Virus record (IMG/VR): IMGVR_UViG_3300038557_000055
Span: 1 to 60,193 of that record
Strand: one strand, 5' to 3'
DNA: 60,193 bases
Origin: a virus
The first letter of the stretch is position 1. Every line of letters begins with the position of its first letter. This document shows positions 41,859 to 51,551 of the stretch, piece by piece. A program made the translations under genes and the position numbers. The notes below the pieces were generated by a model, which saw only the letters and a list, made by a program, of their open reading frames with translations, searched no databases and was not told the origin of the DNA.

Positions 41859-42299
41859 ATGGCAAATCCGAACAGCGAAGCCGCTCTCGGCTACGGCGCC
41901 AAGATCCTGATGGGCGACGGCGCCACCCCCACCGAAGTGTTTGCCGTCATCGGTGAACTCGGCGACTTCGACAACAGCGACACGATCGGCCAGATCGAAG
42001 TCACCAACCATCAGTCGCCCGGCCGGCGCAAGGAGTACATCGGCGACCTGATCGACGGCGATGAGATCAGCTTCGAGTGCAACTACATCCCGAACCACCC
42101 TACCCACAACCGTGCGACTGGCCTGAAAGGCAAGCTCGGTGCGGTGGTCAATTTCCGCATCGAAGGCCCGGGCGAGACTGAGGGCGCCCAGTTCCCCGCG
42201 CTGGTCACCAAGGTCGGCAATTCCTTCCCTGTGGCCGGCGTCATGAAGTTCTCGGTCTCGATCAAGAAGACCGGCGCTCCGACCTATTACCCGATCTGA
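41859..42299 (+). CDS. Major tail (tube) protein
   Basis: A 146-residue beta-rich protein starting MANPNSEAALGYGAKILMGD. TEVFAVIGELGDFDNSDTIG, IEVTNHQSPGRRKEYIG and LIDGDEISFEC match lambda gpV-like tail tube proteins of siphoviruses. GGAAAGGAAC gives a strong ribosome site. Confidence 0.88.
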   Translation: MANPNSEAALGYGAKILMGDGATPTEVFAVIGELGDFDNSDTIGQIEVTNHQSPGRRKEYIGDLIDGDEISFECNYIPNHPTHNRATGLKGKLGAVVNFRIEGPGETEGAQFPALVTKVGNSFPVAGVMKFSVSIKKTGAPTYYPI

Positions 42300-42310
42300 C
42301 CAGGTGATCC

Positions 42311-42781
42311 ATGGCCAACCCGAAACGTGGGGAGGTGTCTTTCCCGTCTGGTGGGAAGGGTGCCTTCTTCTTATTCACGCTATCCGAGGGGGAAGAGCTC
42401 GAGGCGAAGTTCGGCACGGACTTCTTCGAGAAGATCGACCTCGCGGCTCACAATCGCGGGCTCGGCACGATGCTTCATTGCATCCGCATGGGCTTGAAGA
42501 AGCGTGGCGCCGACGGCAAGGCCGTCCGTCTCCTCGAGGACGATAGCGAGGAGCTGCCGTTCCATTGGACCGAGGCGACACAGCCGGTTCTGGACGCCGT
42601 CTCATTGCTCGTGACCAACGAGACGTACGCCGAACTGATGGCGAAGGTCATCGAGGCGCAGAAAAAACAGCTTCAGGACGCGGTCGAGAACGCCAAGGAG
42701 GCTGCCGAGACGGCTGGCGTCCCTTTAAGCGAAGAGGCTTTGGCGAGCGTTTTGTCGAGATTGCAGTTCGGTCAGGACTGA
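42311..42781 (+). CDS. Tail assembly chaperone, G-like (pre-frameshift product)
   Basis: A 156-residue protein, the G half of a lambda-type G/GT chaperone pair, with an N-terminal beta part and an acidic helical C-terminus. It lies between the tube and tape-measure genes, as in siphoviruses generally. Near its end is CCCTTTA (42721-42727) in the zero-frame phase C-CCT-TTA, a canonical -1 slippery heptamer. Confidence 0.85.
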   Translation: MANPKRGEVSFPSGGKGAFFLFTLSEGEELEAKFGTDFFEKIDLAAHNRGLGTMLHCIRMGLKKRGADGKAVRLLEDDSEELPFHWTEATQPVLDAVSLLVTNETYAELMAKVIEAQKKQLQDAVENAKEAAETAGVPLSEEALASVLSRLQFGQD

Positions 42782-43023
42782 AGCCTCATGAATACTACGA
42801 TCTCTCTCCCCGGGAGATCATTCGGCACGCCGAAGCCACGGGCAAGGTGAAGACCGACGAGATGAAGCAAGGGATCACCCTTGCTTACCTCAATGCCAAG
42901 CTGCAGCGCGCGGACAAGATGCCGCCGCTCCACAAGCTGATCGAGCCGAGACGGAAAGCGACGTACCGCGAGTTCGTCGACCGGCTGAAGGCTGCTCCCA
43001 CCCACGTCATCGCCGGATCGTAG
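42311..43023 (+). CDS. Tail assembly chaperone GT fusion by -1 frameshift
   Basis: Predicted join 42311-42727 with 42727-43023 (237 residues). Slippage on CCCTTTA moves translation to the -1 frame, which continues KRRGFGERFVEIAVRSGLKP and ends at the TAG just before the tape-measure gene. The T part has no start signal of its own. GT normally wraps the tape measure during tail assembly; the ratio of G to GT is set by the slip frequency. Confidence 0.8.
42721..42727 (+). promoter_or_regulatory. -1 frameshift slippery heptamer CCCTTTA
   Basis: X-XXY-YYZ with the zero frame read C-CCT-TTA. Both tRNAs can re-pair as CCC and TTT. The -1 frame is open from here to 43023. Confidence 0.8.
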
Positions 43024-43024
43024 C

Positions 43025-46000
43025 ATGGCCAACACTGCAGCCCGTGTAGGGAGCATCAATGTCCTGCTCCAGACCGAGCTCGGGCCTGGTGTGGCGGGGC
43101 TCAATAAGTTCGCGTCGGCAGTTGAAACCACCGGCGCTCGCACCGCCCGTTCCGTTTCCGGAATGGACCGGTCGCTGTTGACCCTGAACTCGACCCTGTC
43201 ACGTCTCGACAATCGAGCTTTCACCAGACTGTCCCTGTCGGCGTTGAATGCCAGCAAGGGTGTGGAACGGCTGAAGGGCGCTCTGCTGGCCGCGTCGGCC
43301 CTTGGCGGTGGTATTGGCGGTGCTTTCGCGCTGAAGGGCGCGATTGAGTATTCCGACACCTACAAGACCGTGGGAAACCGCCTGCGCGTCGTTGTGGGCG
43401 AAGCTGGCAACCTCCGCGATACCGAGAAGGAAATCTTCGACGTCGCCCAGCGCAGCCGGGCCTCCTATGAGGCAACCGGCATCCTCTTCTCGCGCATGGC
43501 GAATGCGTCGAAGCGGCTCGGCATCAGCCAGTCCGATGTGCTGCGCACCACTGAGACGATCCAGAAGGCCATGCTGATCGGCGGCGCTACGCCAGTAGAA
43601 GCAGCGCAATCCTCGATCCAGCTCAGCCAAGGCCTCGCGTCGAACCGCCTGCAGGGCGACGAGCTTCGGTCCGTGCTGGAGAACCCGGCTCTGGGCCAAC
43701 TCCTGGCCGACAACATCACCAATGGCGACATCGGCAAGCTTCGCGAGATCGCATCCGCCGGCCAGCTCACTGCCGGCGTGGTCATCAAGGCATTCAAGAA
43801 CGCCTCGGGCGAAATTGACAAGCTGTTCGCCGGCACACAGGAAACGATCGGTCAGGCCTTCGTTCTGATTGACAATGCCTTGATGCGGTACATTGGCACC
43901 TCGAACGCTGCCAACGCATCCTCGCGCGCGACTGTCTCGCTTCTAAACGCTATCGCCGAGAACTTCGAAGGCATCGCGGACAAGCTGATCCTCATCGGAA
44001 CTCTGGTTGCGGCTGCATACGGCGGGCGTAGCCTCCAGACGTTGAAGGCTTGGGGCGCGGGAGTGCGGCTGGCGAGGCTGGAAGCCGTCCAGGCCGCCAT
44101 GGCTGAGGTCCAGCTCGCCAATGCGGAGCGCAACAGGACGGCCCAGCAGCTCGCTGCCACTCGCGCTGCCGTCGAGATGGCCAAGACGGGCAACCTGTCT
44201 GCATCAACCAAGAACAGAGTTCGCACGGGCCTCCAGCCCGCTGTAGCGGCTGATTTTGCCGCCTCGCAGCGCCAGAGCGCCGCCATGGCGCAATACAGTG
44301 CCGCTCTTCGGTCCGCTTCAGTCTCGGGCATGGCATTTGCAGCCGCTGGTCGAGCTGCGTCTTCGGCCTGGGCCTTCGTCGGCGGGCCATGGGGCGCCGG
44401 CCTGATTGCCCTTGGCGCAATCATGTATGTCGCCAGCTCCCGAGCTCAGGAAGCCGAGGATCGCACCGATCGCTACGCCGAGGCCATCAAGAAGGCCGGC
44501 GACTACTCCCAGCGTGCCGCTGGGGGTGTTCGGGAAGTGGCCAAGGCTCTGGAGGATCAGGCCGAGAAAGCCACAAAGGCTCAGCGCGCCGTTGCCGCGC
44601 AGCAAACCAGCATTGATATCGAAAAGAACCTCGCGGACTTTGTCGAAGTCTACAACCGTGCCGGTCGCGGCATATTCAACCTTGGCACCGCCTTCAGCGA
44701 CGGTTACGTCGAGCTCGGCAAGCTTGTCGACAAGTTCATTGCTGGCAAGATTTCGGCAGAAGAGTTCGCCAAGGCTGCCGATGAGCTAGTGGCGGCGAAC
44801 CCGAACCTGTCTCCGCTCATCGCCGAGTTGCAGCGTGCCGGTGATCAAGCCGATGCCTCGCGCGGCAAGTTTGATGCTCTAACAAAGTCGATCGAGGGTG
44901 TGGGCGCTGCGGCCAAGGGTGACCGACTTCGCGGTTTCGGCCGCGTTGAGAATGAAAACCTCAGCCCTGATCTCTACCGCCGGATGTACCCCGAAGCTCT
45001 TGGGTCGTTCTCCGAGAACATCACCGAAGCGATCAAGAAGGGTTTCTCGGATCTCGTCGGCCTGACCGAGGGAACAGACAAGGGCAGGGGCTATAACGAG
45101 ACCCTTGGCTTCGGAGCCTACACCGGGGGTCCGGTCGACCTGGTTAACAAGACCCTGAATGAGGTCTTGGCCATCCAGCGCCAGATGCTTGCCGACCCGA
45201 ACAACAAGTTCAATTCGTCGGCAGTTGGTCGCTACCAGATCGTGGGAAGCACGCTCAAGGGCTTGATGAAAAGCCTCGGATTGAGCGGCACCGAGTTCTT
45301 CGACAAGGACATGCAGGATCGGCTCTTCAACGAGCTGGTGCGCCAGTCGAAAGGCGATCCGAAGAAACTCAGGGGCATCTGGCCCAGCCTCGACGCTCGC
45401 GGTGTCTCGGATGCTCAGATCGCGGCGGCACTCGACAAGACCATCACGGAAATCCCTCCGCTCGACCCAGAGGTACAGAAGCGCATCGACGCGCTGAAGA
45501 ACCTGAAGCTGGATGCCGCTGTCGCTCAGCTCGACGAGTTCCAGCAGAAGATGGTCGCAACTGCTCAAGCAGCCGGCGCCACCGACGAAGAGCTGAAGCA
45601 AATCGTTGACGCTCTCGCATCGGGCGATCTGGACAAAATTCCCGATCGTTTCAAGGCCTTCCAAGAAGCGCTTCAATCAGGATTTGATGCGAACTTCGTT
45701 CGCCAGCTCGAGGCGCTGAAGACCGACAACATCATCTCGACGATGTCGGAACTGGATCAGGAGACGATCCAGACCGCGCGTTCGTTCGGCATTGCCGAGA
45801 CCGAGATCCGCGCCTTCGTCCAGGCTGCTCAATCTGGCGATGCGATCCCGCCCAAGATCGCGGCGATCCGCGCCGAGATGGAAAAGCTCCAGGCGATCAA
45901 TCTCGAAAAGGACATCTGGAAGGGCGTATTCTCCGATCTCCGCTCCGCTTTGGACGATGGCAAAATCTCCCTTGAGGAGTGGGGCAACATCGCCATGAAC

Positions 46001-46546
46001 GTGTTGGACAAGGTCATCGACAAGATCGAGGACCAGCTCGTCAACTCGATCGTCCAGCTCAGCATGGGTGGCGGTGCTTCAGGCGGAGGCGGTGGAGGCC
46101 TTCTCGGCGGGCTGTTTGGCTGGCTCTTCGGCGGCGGCGGTGGTGGTGGGGGTAGTGTCGGCCTGTTCGACGGCGGCGGCGCTATGACCTCGGCCGGTAT
46201 GGTCTCGTTCGGACCGAAGACGCGGAAACTTTCGTTTGGCGTCCAGGCTGACAGCGGTCTTGGACCGAAGAACTTCCTCTCCGTTCTGGAGGAGGGGGAA
46301 TCGGTCCTGACCGGCGACCAGATGGGCCGCACCATGGATGTGCTCGACGCGGCAGCCAAAATGCCGATGAAGCAGAGTGCTGGTCAGACCGCAATCAAGC
46401 TCATCATGCCGGAAGGGTGGCAGGCGAAGATCGTTGGCCAAGCCCGTGAAGGTGCTCGGAAAGACACGCTTCAGATCGTCGGCAGCTACGACGACAGTCT
46501 TCCGCGTCGTGTCCACGAAATCAACAGCGACCCGCGGGCTCGATAA
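43025..46546 (+). CDS. Tape measure protein with internal lysozyme-like domain
   Basis: A 1173-residue protein. The N-terminal 280 residues are typical of tape measures (TLNSTLSRLDNRAFTRLSLS, YSDTYKTVGNRLRVVVGEAG, ILFSRMANASKRLG). Hydrophobic segments lie near residues 295-310 and 440-460. Residues 690-800 (GFGAYTGGPVDL, SAVGRYQIVGSTLKGLM) form a muramidase-like domain that could open the cell wall during DNA entry. A Gly-rich stretch (about 1015-1050) precedes the C-terminus. About 1,170 residues predicts a tail near 175 nm at 1.5 A per residue. Confidence 0.9.
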   Translation: MANTAARVGSINVLLQTELGPGVAGLNKFASAVETTGARTARSVSGMDRSLLTLNSTLSRLDNRAFTRLSLSALNASKGVERLKGALLAASALGGGIGGAFALKGAIEYSDTYKTVGNRLRVVVGEAGNLRDTEKEIFDVAQRSRASYEATGILFSRMANASKRLGISQSDVLRTTETIQKAMLIGGATPVEAAQSSIQLSQGLASNRLQGDELRSVLENPALGQLLADNITNGDIGKLREIASAGQLTAGVVIKAFKNASGEIDKLFAGTQETIGQAFVLIDNALMRYIGTSNAANASSRATVSLLNAIAENFEGIADKLILIGTLVAAAYGGRSLQTLKAWGAGVRLARLEAVQAAMAEVQLANAERNRTAQQLAATRAAVEMAKTGNLSASTKNRVRTGLQPAVAADFAASQRQSAAMAQYSAALRSASVSGMAFAAAGRAASSAWAFVGGPWGAGLIALGAIMYVASSRAQEAEDRTDRYAEAIKKAGDYSQRAAGGVREVAKALEDQAEKATKAQRAVAAQQTSIDIEKNLADFVEVYNRAGRGIFNLGTAFSDGYVELGKLVDKFIAGKISAEEFAKAADELVAANPNLSPLIAELQRAGDQADASRGKFDALTKSIEGVGAAAKGDRLRGFGRVENENLSPDLYRRMYPEALGSFSENITEAIKKGFSDLVGLTEGTDKGRGYNETLGFGAYTGGPVDLVNKTLNEVLAIQRQMLADPNNKFNSSAVGRYQIVGSTLKGLMKSLGLSGTEFFDKDMQDRLFNELVRQSKGDPKKLRGIWPSLDARGVSDAQIAAALDKTITEIPPLDPEVQKRIDALKNLKLDAAVAQLDEFQQKMVATAQAAGATDEELKQIVDALASGDLDKIPDRFKAFQEALQSGFDANFVRQLEALKTDNIISTMSELDQETIQTARSFGIAETEIRAFVQAAQSGDAIPPKIAAIRAEMEKLQAINLEKDIWKGVFSDLRSALDDGKISLEEWGNIAMNVLDKVIDKIEDQLVNSIVQLSMGGGASGGGGGGLLGGLFGWLFGGGGGGGGSVGLFDGGGAMTSAGMVSFGPKTRKLSFGVQADSGLGPKNFLSVLEEGESVLTGDQMGRTMDVLDAAAKMPMKQSAGQTAIKLIMPEGWQAKIVGQAREGARKDTLQIVGSYDDSLPRRVHEINSDPRAR

Positions 46547-47196
46547 TGGCCATTACTTATCCGTTGTCGCTCGCGGCCTTCGCCGACACTCTCGGTGTCC
46601 GCCGCACGAAATGGCAGCTTCAGGACAATCGCGAGCTGTCCGGAATGGGGTCGGGGCAGGTGCTTCAGGCGAAGCTGGCCCCGTCTCTGTGGGTTGGCGA
46701 TGTCACACTTCGGGAGTGGTATCACGATGATGCCGCGTCGATCGAGGCTAAGCTCGCGGTCCTGATCGAGCAGATGGGATCGTTCTACCTCTACGATCCA
46801 AGAAAGTGGGCGCCGCGAGACGATCCGACGGGAGCGATCCTGGGTGCGGCAACGGTTCAGATCGCATCGCTGCCTACTCCAGCGACCATGAGCCTGAAAG
46901 GCCTGCCCGCTGGTTACAAACTCGCGGCCGGCACTGACCTGGCATTCGACTACGGCAGCAGCCCGACTCGTCGGGCGTTCCATCGCATCGCCGAAGACGT
47001 CACGGCAACGGGCGGCGGGTCGACCACGGCGTTCAACGTCACTCCGTTCGTTCGCCCCGGTGCAGCAGTCAATGCCAGTGTCACTCTGATCAAGCCGGCA
47101 ATGAAGTGCATCATCAAGCCTGGTTCGGTCGATGTGAGTTCCACCGAGAACATCCTGACCACCCAGATCAGCTTTTCCGTGCTCCAGAAAATCTAG
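46546..47196 (+). CDS. Distal tail-like minor tail protein
   Basis: A 216-residue beta-rich protein with a TAATG start. GQVLQAKLAPSLWVGDVTLR and SFYLYDPRKWAPRDDP are reminiscent of the minor tail proteins that follow tape measures in alphaproteobacterial siphoviruses. It probably forms part of the tail-tip ring. Confidence 0.65.
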   Translation: MAITYPLSLAAFADTLGVRRTKWQLQDNRELSGMGSGQVLQAKLAPSLWVGDVTLREWYHDDAASIEAKLAVLIEQMGSFYLYDPRKWAPRDDPTGAILGAATVQIASLPTPATMSLKGLPAGYKLAAGTDLAFDYGSSPTRRAFHRIAEDVTATGGGSTTAFNVTPFVRPGAAVNASVTLIKPAMKCIIKPGSVDVSSTENILTTQISFSVLQKI

Positions 47197-47205
47197 GGGT
47201 TTGCC

Positions 47206-47433
47206 ATGTCCGACCTCCACCTCTTGGGGAGTGCTTTGGCCCTGATGAGTGCCATCAACCTCGCGTGTGTCTGGATGGTTATACGCGTCCTTCGGCGACA
47301 CCGCGTCCAGATCACCACGCTGCAAGCGGCGACTGCGACGCTCGATGCCCAAGCCGCTGTCGCAGAGACATCCCTACACGCTCATATCCTCTCAGTGATG
47401 AGCAACCCGCGAAGTCGAAACACACGGAGATAA
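47206..47433 (+). CDS. Small membrane-anchored protein
   Basis: A 75-residue protein with one N-terminal membrane span (residues 5-28) followed by basic residues and a helical, possibly coiled-coil tail. It lies within the tail module. Unknown; perhaps lysis-related or cargo. Confidence 0.6.
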   Translation: MSDLHLLGSALALMSAINLACVWMVIRVLRRHRVQITTLQAATATLDAQAAVAETSLHAHILSVMSNPRSRNTRR

Positions 47434-47437
47434 TCTC

Positions 47438-47764
47438 ATGAACCGCCGTTCCTTCCTCGCCATGCTTGGCGTGGCTCCTGTCGTGTTACCCGCACTTCCC
47501 GAGACGAAGCAGGTTCCACTCGAAGGGGAGATCATTCCACCCGGCAAGTTTAGCCCTCGTGAAACCGTCCAAGCTGGCGTTCTTCGCGCGCGTGACGGTG
47601 GGACTGTCATCGACTTTGCCGAGGGAAGCATCCGCTTCACCGATCAATATCCGGTCGACTTGGAGCATCTGGCTCGTGATGTCCGCGAGTTCAATGAGTG
47701 GGTGTTCGAACAGACGAAGCCAGGTTCGCCCTATTATGAAGCGCTTGAGGCGCTGGACACCTGA
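47438..47764 (+). CDS. Tail-module protein with Tat-like signal
   Basis: A 108-residue protein. The N-terminus MNRRSFLAMLGVAPVVLPAL has a twin-arginine motif (NRRSFLA), a hydrophobic core and an LPAL end, so export is possible. The C-terminus YPVDLEHLARDVREFNEWV closely resembles YPVDIERLAADVRAYQQWV in the large tail hub protein. It may associate with the tail tip or mimic part of it. Confidence 0.65.
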   Translation: MNRRSFLAMLGVAPVVLPALPETKQVPLEGEIIPPGKFSPRETVQAGVLRARDGGTVIDFAEGSIRFTDQYPVDLEHLARDVREFNEWVFEQTKPGSPYYEALEALDT

Positions 47765-47767
47765 GCC

Positions 47768-48403
47768 ATGCGCACCGGCGTTGACGTCGATACCTATGAC
47801 ACGCTCCGGAATGCGCCGGAGAACGGGTTCGAGGAGCGTAACCTTCTAACCGTCTACGCCCGCAACCTGAGCGGCATCGGCGGCCAGATGTTCTGTTTCT
47901 GGAACGACCTCGACGTTGTCGACATCTACGTGATCGGCGGCCAGACCGGGACGACTGAATTGCGGTCGTTCGTCGGGGATGGTGCGATCCTCAGCATGGG
48001 TCGCATCCCACTCACATCGGACCTGACAGTCCGCAACGTGAAGGTGTCCCTGTCTCAGATCCACGCCACTGTACTGAACATGGCACGAGGCTTCGACATC
48101 CGCGGTTCCCGTTGTGAAATCCATCGCGCCTTGTTCAATCCTAAGACAGGTCAGGTGGTCGCCCAGGCGCTTCCTCACTTCGTCGGCAAGGTCAACAAGG
48201 CCCCAACCGACACCCCTCCGACCGGGGGTGAGGGTAGCATCGACATAGAGATCGCCAGCACTACGCGCGAACTCACCCGCACCAACCCGGCCAAGAAGTC
48301 GGACGAGACCCAGAAACGGCGCCAGAACGACAGGGGGCGGCGTTACACCGGTGTGGCCAATGTCGACGTCTGGTGGGCGAAAGAGAAGGGCAAGGCCGGA
48401 TGA
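47768..48403 (+). CDS. Minor tail protein
   Basis: A 211-residue protein. GIGGQMFCFWNDLDVVDIYV and a basic C-terminus (KRRQNDRGRRYTG) are visible. Position (between distal tail and peptidase-like proteins) matches the minor tail component found there in gene transfer agent- and siphovirus-like clusters. Family not certain. Confidence 0.6.
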   Translation: MRTGVDVDTYDTLRNAPENGFEERNLLTVYARNLSGIGGQMFCFWNDLDVVDIYVIGGQTGTTELRSFVGDGAILSMGRIPLTSDLTVRNVKVSLSQIHATVLNMARGFDIRGSRCEIHRALFNPKTGQVVAQALPHFVGKVNKAPTDTPPTGGEGSIDIEIASTTRELTRTNPAKKSDETQKRRQNDRGRRYTGVANVDVWWAKEKGKAG

Positions 48404-48846
48404 CGATTGCTCTAACCCGCCGCCCGGATTGGGCTGTTCGACTTCACGACTTCGTCGACGCCGTGAAGCGCAATGCGTTTGATTGGGCGTCACAGAACTG
48501 TGCCGAGCATTTCGCGGCCGGCGCCGTGCTGGCCATGACGGATATCGATATCGCGGCGGAATATCGCGGCTCCTACAAAACGGCGAGAGGTGCGGCGCAG
48601 ATGATGAAGCGGAAGGGATTCGACAATCTTGCCGACATGCTCGGAGCGCACCTTCCTGAAATCACTGGCGTTGATGGCGAGCCGTTCGTTGGCGGCGCCA
48701 CGCTGGGCGATATAGCGGCGATTCCGAAAGACGACGCCTTCGGTTTCACGCTCGGCATCGTCAATGGCGAGATGATCCTCGTGCTCGGCGAAACCGGTAT
48801 GGGCACGGTCCCGTTGTTCAACGCCGCTCGGGCTTTCCGGGTCTAA
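48400..48846 (+). CDS. Peptidase-like tail protein (DUF6950-like)
   Basis: A 148-residue protein with an ATGA start. FDWASQNCAEHFAAGAVLAM places a Cys followed by a His in a helix, the pattern of NlpC/P60-like tail proteins (DUF6950). EMILVLGETG ends the fold. In siphovirus tails this gene comes just before the hub protein. Catalysis is not proven by sequence. Confidence 0.65.
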   Translation: MTIALTRRPDWAVRLHDFVDAVKRNAFDWASQNCAEHFAAGAVLAMTDIDIAAEYRGSYKTARGAAQMMKRKGFDNLADMLGAHLPEITGVDGEPFVGGATLGDIAAIPKDDAFGFTLGIVNGEMILVLGETGMGTVPLFNAARAFRV

Positions 48847-48866
48847 AGCAAGCCACCAGGTCTGAC

Positions 48867-51551
48867 ATGAAGCTCCTGCGCTTAGCGGCGTGGACCGTAT
48901 GGTTCATGCTGTCATGGGTGACGCTTGCCCATGCCGGGCCGTTGCTGGGAATTTTCGGTGCGATCGGGTCGCTTTTCGGTGGCGGCCTGATCGGCCAGCT
49001 CGTGCAGTGGGGCCTTGGCGTTGCGCTGCGCGTCGGTATTGGGCTGCTCACGAGGTCAAAGAAGACCAACCAGCAAGCTGGCATTTCGGGTCAGGTGCAG
49101 GTCGGCGGCGACAATCCGCTTTCCTTCATCATGGGCCACTTCGGCACCGCGGGGCAGCTCGAATACATCAACACGTGGGGCAACGTCGACAAGACGCCGA
49201 ACGCCTACCTGGTGAGCGTCATTTCGATCAGCGACCTCCCTATGGCTCTGAGCGGGCTGTGGGTCGATGACAAGAAGGTCACGTTGCCCGACATGTCCGG
49301 AACGATGCCGGACGAGAAGGGCTGGCCAATTCCCGAGTTTGTGGTGGATGGCAACCCGTATCTCTGGGTGAGGTTCCTCGACGGCTCGCAAACCACGGCT
49401 GACAGCTATCTCCTGTCGAAGTTCGGCAGCGATCCTGATCGTCCTTGGCAGTCCGACATGATTTTCCGCGGCGTGCCCGTGCTCATCATGACGGCACGCG
49501 CCAAGGAAGATCTGTTCAATAGCTACCCGAAATACATCGCCGAGAGCCCCGGCATTCGGCTTTACGACCTTCGCAAGGACAGCAGCGTTGGAGGTTCCGG
49601 CTCTCATCGCTGGTGGGACCAGTCGACTTGGGAGCCGTCTGACAACAACGCCGTCCAGGCCTACAACGTGCTTCGCGGCATCTATCTGGGCACGGATTGG
49701 GTCTGGGGTGGCCGATGCGAAGGCTGGCAATTGCCAGCCGCCAACTGGATGGCGGCTGCGAACGCCTGCGATCTGGGCATCCCGCTTTCTGCCGGTGGCA
49801 CCGAGGCGCAGTTTCGCGCCGGTTCCGAGATCAAGGTCGATCAGGAGCCGGCGGACGTCATTGACGACCTGATGAAGGGCTGCCACGGGCGCATCGCTGA
49901 GATCGGAGGCATCTACAAGGTATCGGTCGGGGCACCGGGCGCTGCGATCTACTCCTTCACCGATGAGATGATCATCGTCTCGGAGAGCCAGAGCTTCGAT
50001 CCGTTCCCTGGACTCGAGAACACCTACAACGCCGCGCAGGCCAGCTATCCGGAGCCGGGTGAAAAGTGGGCGGCGAAGGACGCTCCGGCCTACATGCGCC
50101 AAGACCTCGAGGTGTTGGATGACGATCGACGGCTTGTGTCGGGCATCCAGTATCCCTACACGCCTTATGCTCTGCAGGTTCAGCGCCTCCTCAAGGCTGC
50201 GGTTGAGGACAGCAGGCGGTTTCGGGTCCACCAGATCGTTCTGCCGCCCGAGGCATGGCTCTTGGAGCCCAACGACATCGTGGCGTGGACGTCGGGCAGG
50301 TTCAGCTACACCGACAAGAAGTTCATCGTTGTTGAAGTCGAGGGCGATTCCAATTTCCTCCAGTATGTCACGCTGAAGGAAGTCGATCCGGCCGACTTCG
50401 TCTGGAACCCTCTGACCGACGAGAAGCCGTACAGCATCGGCAACCTCGGGCCGATCGTTCCTCCGATCCAAGCCTTCGTTGGCTGGCAGGTCGCGCCATA
50501 TGTGACGACCAAAAACGGCAAGCAGATGCCGGGCATCCTTGTCCGGTATCCCGGCGACCTCGACGACGTCCAGATGGTCCGCATTCAGGTGCGGTTTGCA
50601 GGTTCGGCCTTCATCGAGGTCGACGGCGTTTATCCGTACGGCGATCCGGCGAAGAACGACAATCCGGTTCAACGGGTGCTGGAGAACATCTTCCTGCCCG
50701 ACGAGGACTACGAGGTGAGGGGCCTTTTCATCCCGTTCTCATCTCGTCGAACGGACTGGTCCACCTGGCTCGCGGTCAAGACGCCCAAGGTCTGGATGCG
50801 CGACCTTTACCCGGTCGACATCGAAAGACTGGCGGCCGACGTCCGCGCTTACCAACAGTGGGTGTCTGGTAGCCTTCGCGATGCGCTTGAGGAGCTGCGC
50901 GCCGTATCTGCGCTGGTCGCTGACCAGTCGATGACGAACTACACCGACAAGCAGACCCTACGGCAGGAAGCTGCTTCGACGACCCAGAACAACCGGGCCT
51001 ATGTTCGGAAGTCGATCATCACAGCTACCGGACCGAACTCCGCACTGGCGCTCAGCGTCGAGGAGCTTCGAGCCGAGGTGTTCGATCCTGTCACGGGTCT
51101 ACCGGCTGTCGCGCAGGCCGTGACGTCGCTGTCCACCAGGGTTGACACGGTCGACGGCGTTCTCTCGGCGCATGCCACCGCCATCAGTGCCCTCGAGACA
51201 GAAGTTGATGGCGTCATCTCCAGCGTCAATGTCAGGGGCGAGGCGCAATCTAGCCCCGGCGGGGGCTGGGCTCGCTGGGGTGTGCAGGTCAAGACCGGAT
51301 CAGGGGATACCTGGTCAACGTCCAGCTTCTTCCTCGATGCCAAGCCTGGGCAGTCTCGCACCGTATTTGTCGCGGATCAGACGATCTTCATGTCTGGATC
51401 GGGACAGACTGCCAACGTGTTCCTGTTCGATGCCAACGGCGCCTACCTGAATGTGGCCAACATCGGCACGGTCAACGCGGGTGTGCTGCAGTCGACGGAC
51501 GGGAAGTTCAAGATCGACCTCAACAACAAGTATTGGGTGATCAGCGAATGA
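48867..51551 (+). CDS. Central tail hub / host-specificity protein, J-like
   Basis: An 894-residue protein. The first 25 residues look like a signal peptide (LAAWTVWFMLSWVTLAHAGP), followed by a glycine-rich hydrophobic region to residue 62, which is odd for a virion protein. The middle (residues 80-560) resembles gpJ-type hub proteins (RWWDQSTWEPSDNNAVQAYN). The C-terminal 250 residues hold the YPVDIERLAADVR motif, a helical stalk and a beta-rich end for receptor contact. It ends in an ATGA overlap with the tail-tip genes. Confidence 0.8.
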   Translation: MKLLRLAAWTVWFMLSWVTLAHAGPLLGIFGAIGSLFGGGLIGQLVQWGLGVALRVGIGLLTRSKKTNQQAGISGQVQVGGDNPLSFIMGHFGTAGQLEYINTWGNVDKTPNAYLVSVISISDLPMALSGLWVDDKKVTLPDMSGTMPDEKGWPIPEFVVDGNPYLWVRFLDGSQTTADSYLLSKFGSDPDRPWQSDMIFRGVPVLIMTARAKEDLFNSYPKYIAESPGIRLYDLRKDSSVGGSGSHRWWDQSTWEPSDNNAVQAYNVLRGIYLGTDWVWGGRCEGWQLPAANWMAAANACDLGIPLSAGGTEAQFRAGSEIKVDQEPADVIDDLMKGCHGRIAEIGGIYKVSVGAPGAAIYSFTDEMIIVSESQSFDPFPGLENTYNAAQASYPEPGEKWAAKDAPAYMRQDLEVLDDDRRLVSGIQYPYTPYALQVQRLLKAAVEDSRRFRVHQIVLPPEAWLLEPNDIVAWTSGRFSYTDKKFIVVEVEGDSNFLQYVTLKEVDPADFVWNPLTDEKPYSIGNLGPIVPPIQAFVGWQVAPYVTTKNGKQMPGILVRYPGDLDDVQMVRIQVRFAGSAFIEVDGVYPYGDPAKNDNPVQRVLENIFLPDEDYEVRGLFIPFSSRRTDWSTWLAVKTPKVWMRDLYPVDIERLAADVRAYQQWVSGSLRDALEELRAVSALVADQSMTNYTDKQTLRQEAASTTQNNRAYVRKSIITATGPNSALALSVEELRAEVFDPVTGLPAVAQAVTSLSTRVDTVDGVLSAHATAISALETEVDGVISSVNVRGEAQSSPGGGWARWGVQVKTGSGDTWSTSSFFLDAKPGQSRTVFVADQTIFMSGSGQTANVFLFDANGAYLNVANIGTVNAGVLQSTDGKFKIDLNNKYWVISE

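Noticed and set aside
49056-50672. 538-codon minus-strand frame
   Set aside because: Shadow of the tail hub gene, with no start signal and low-complexity Arg/Asp composition.
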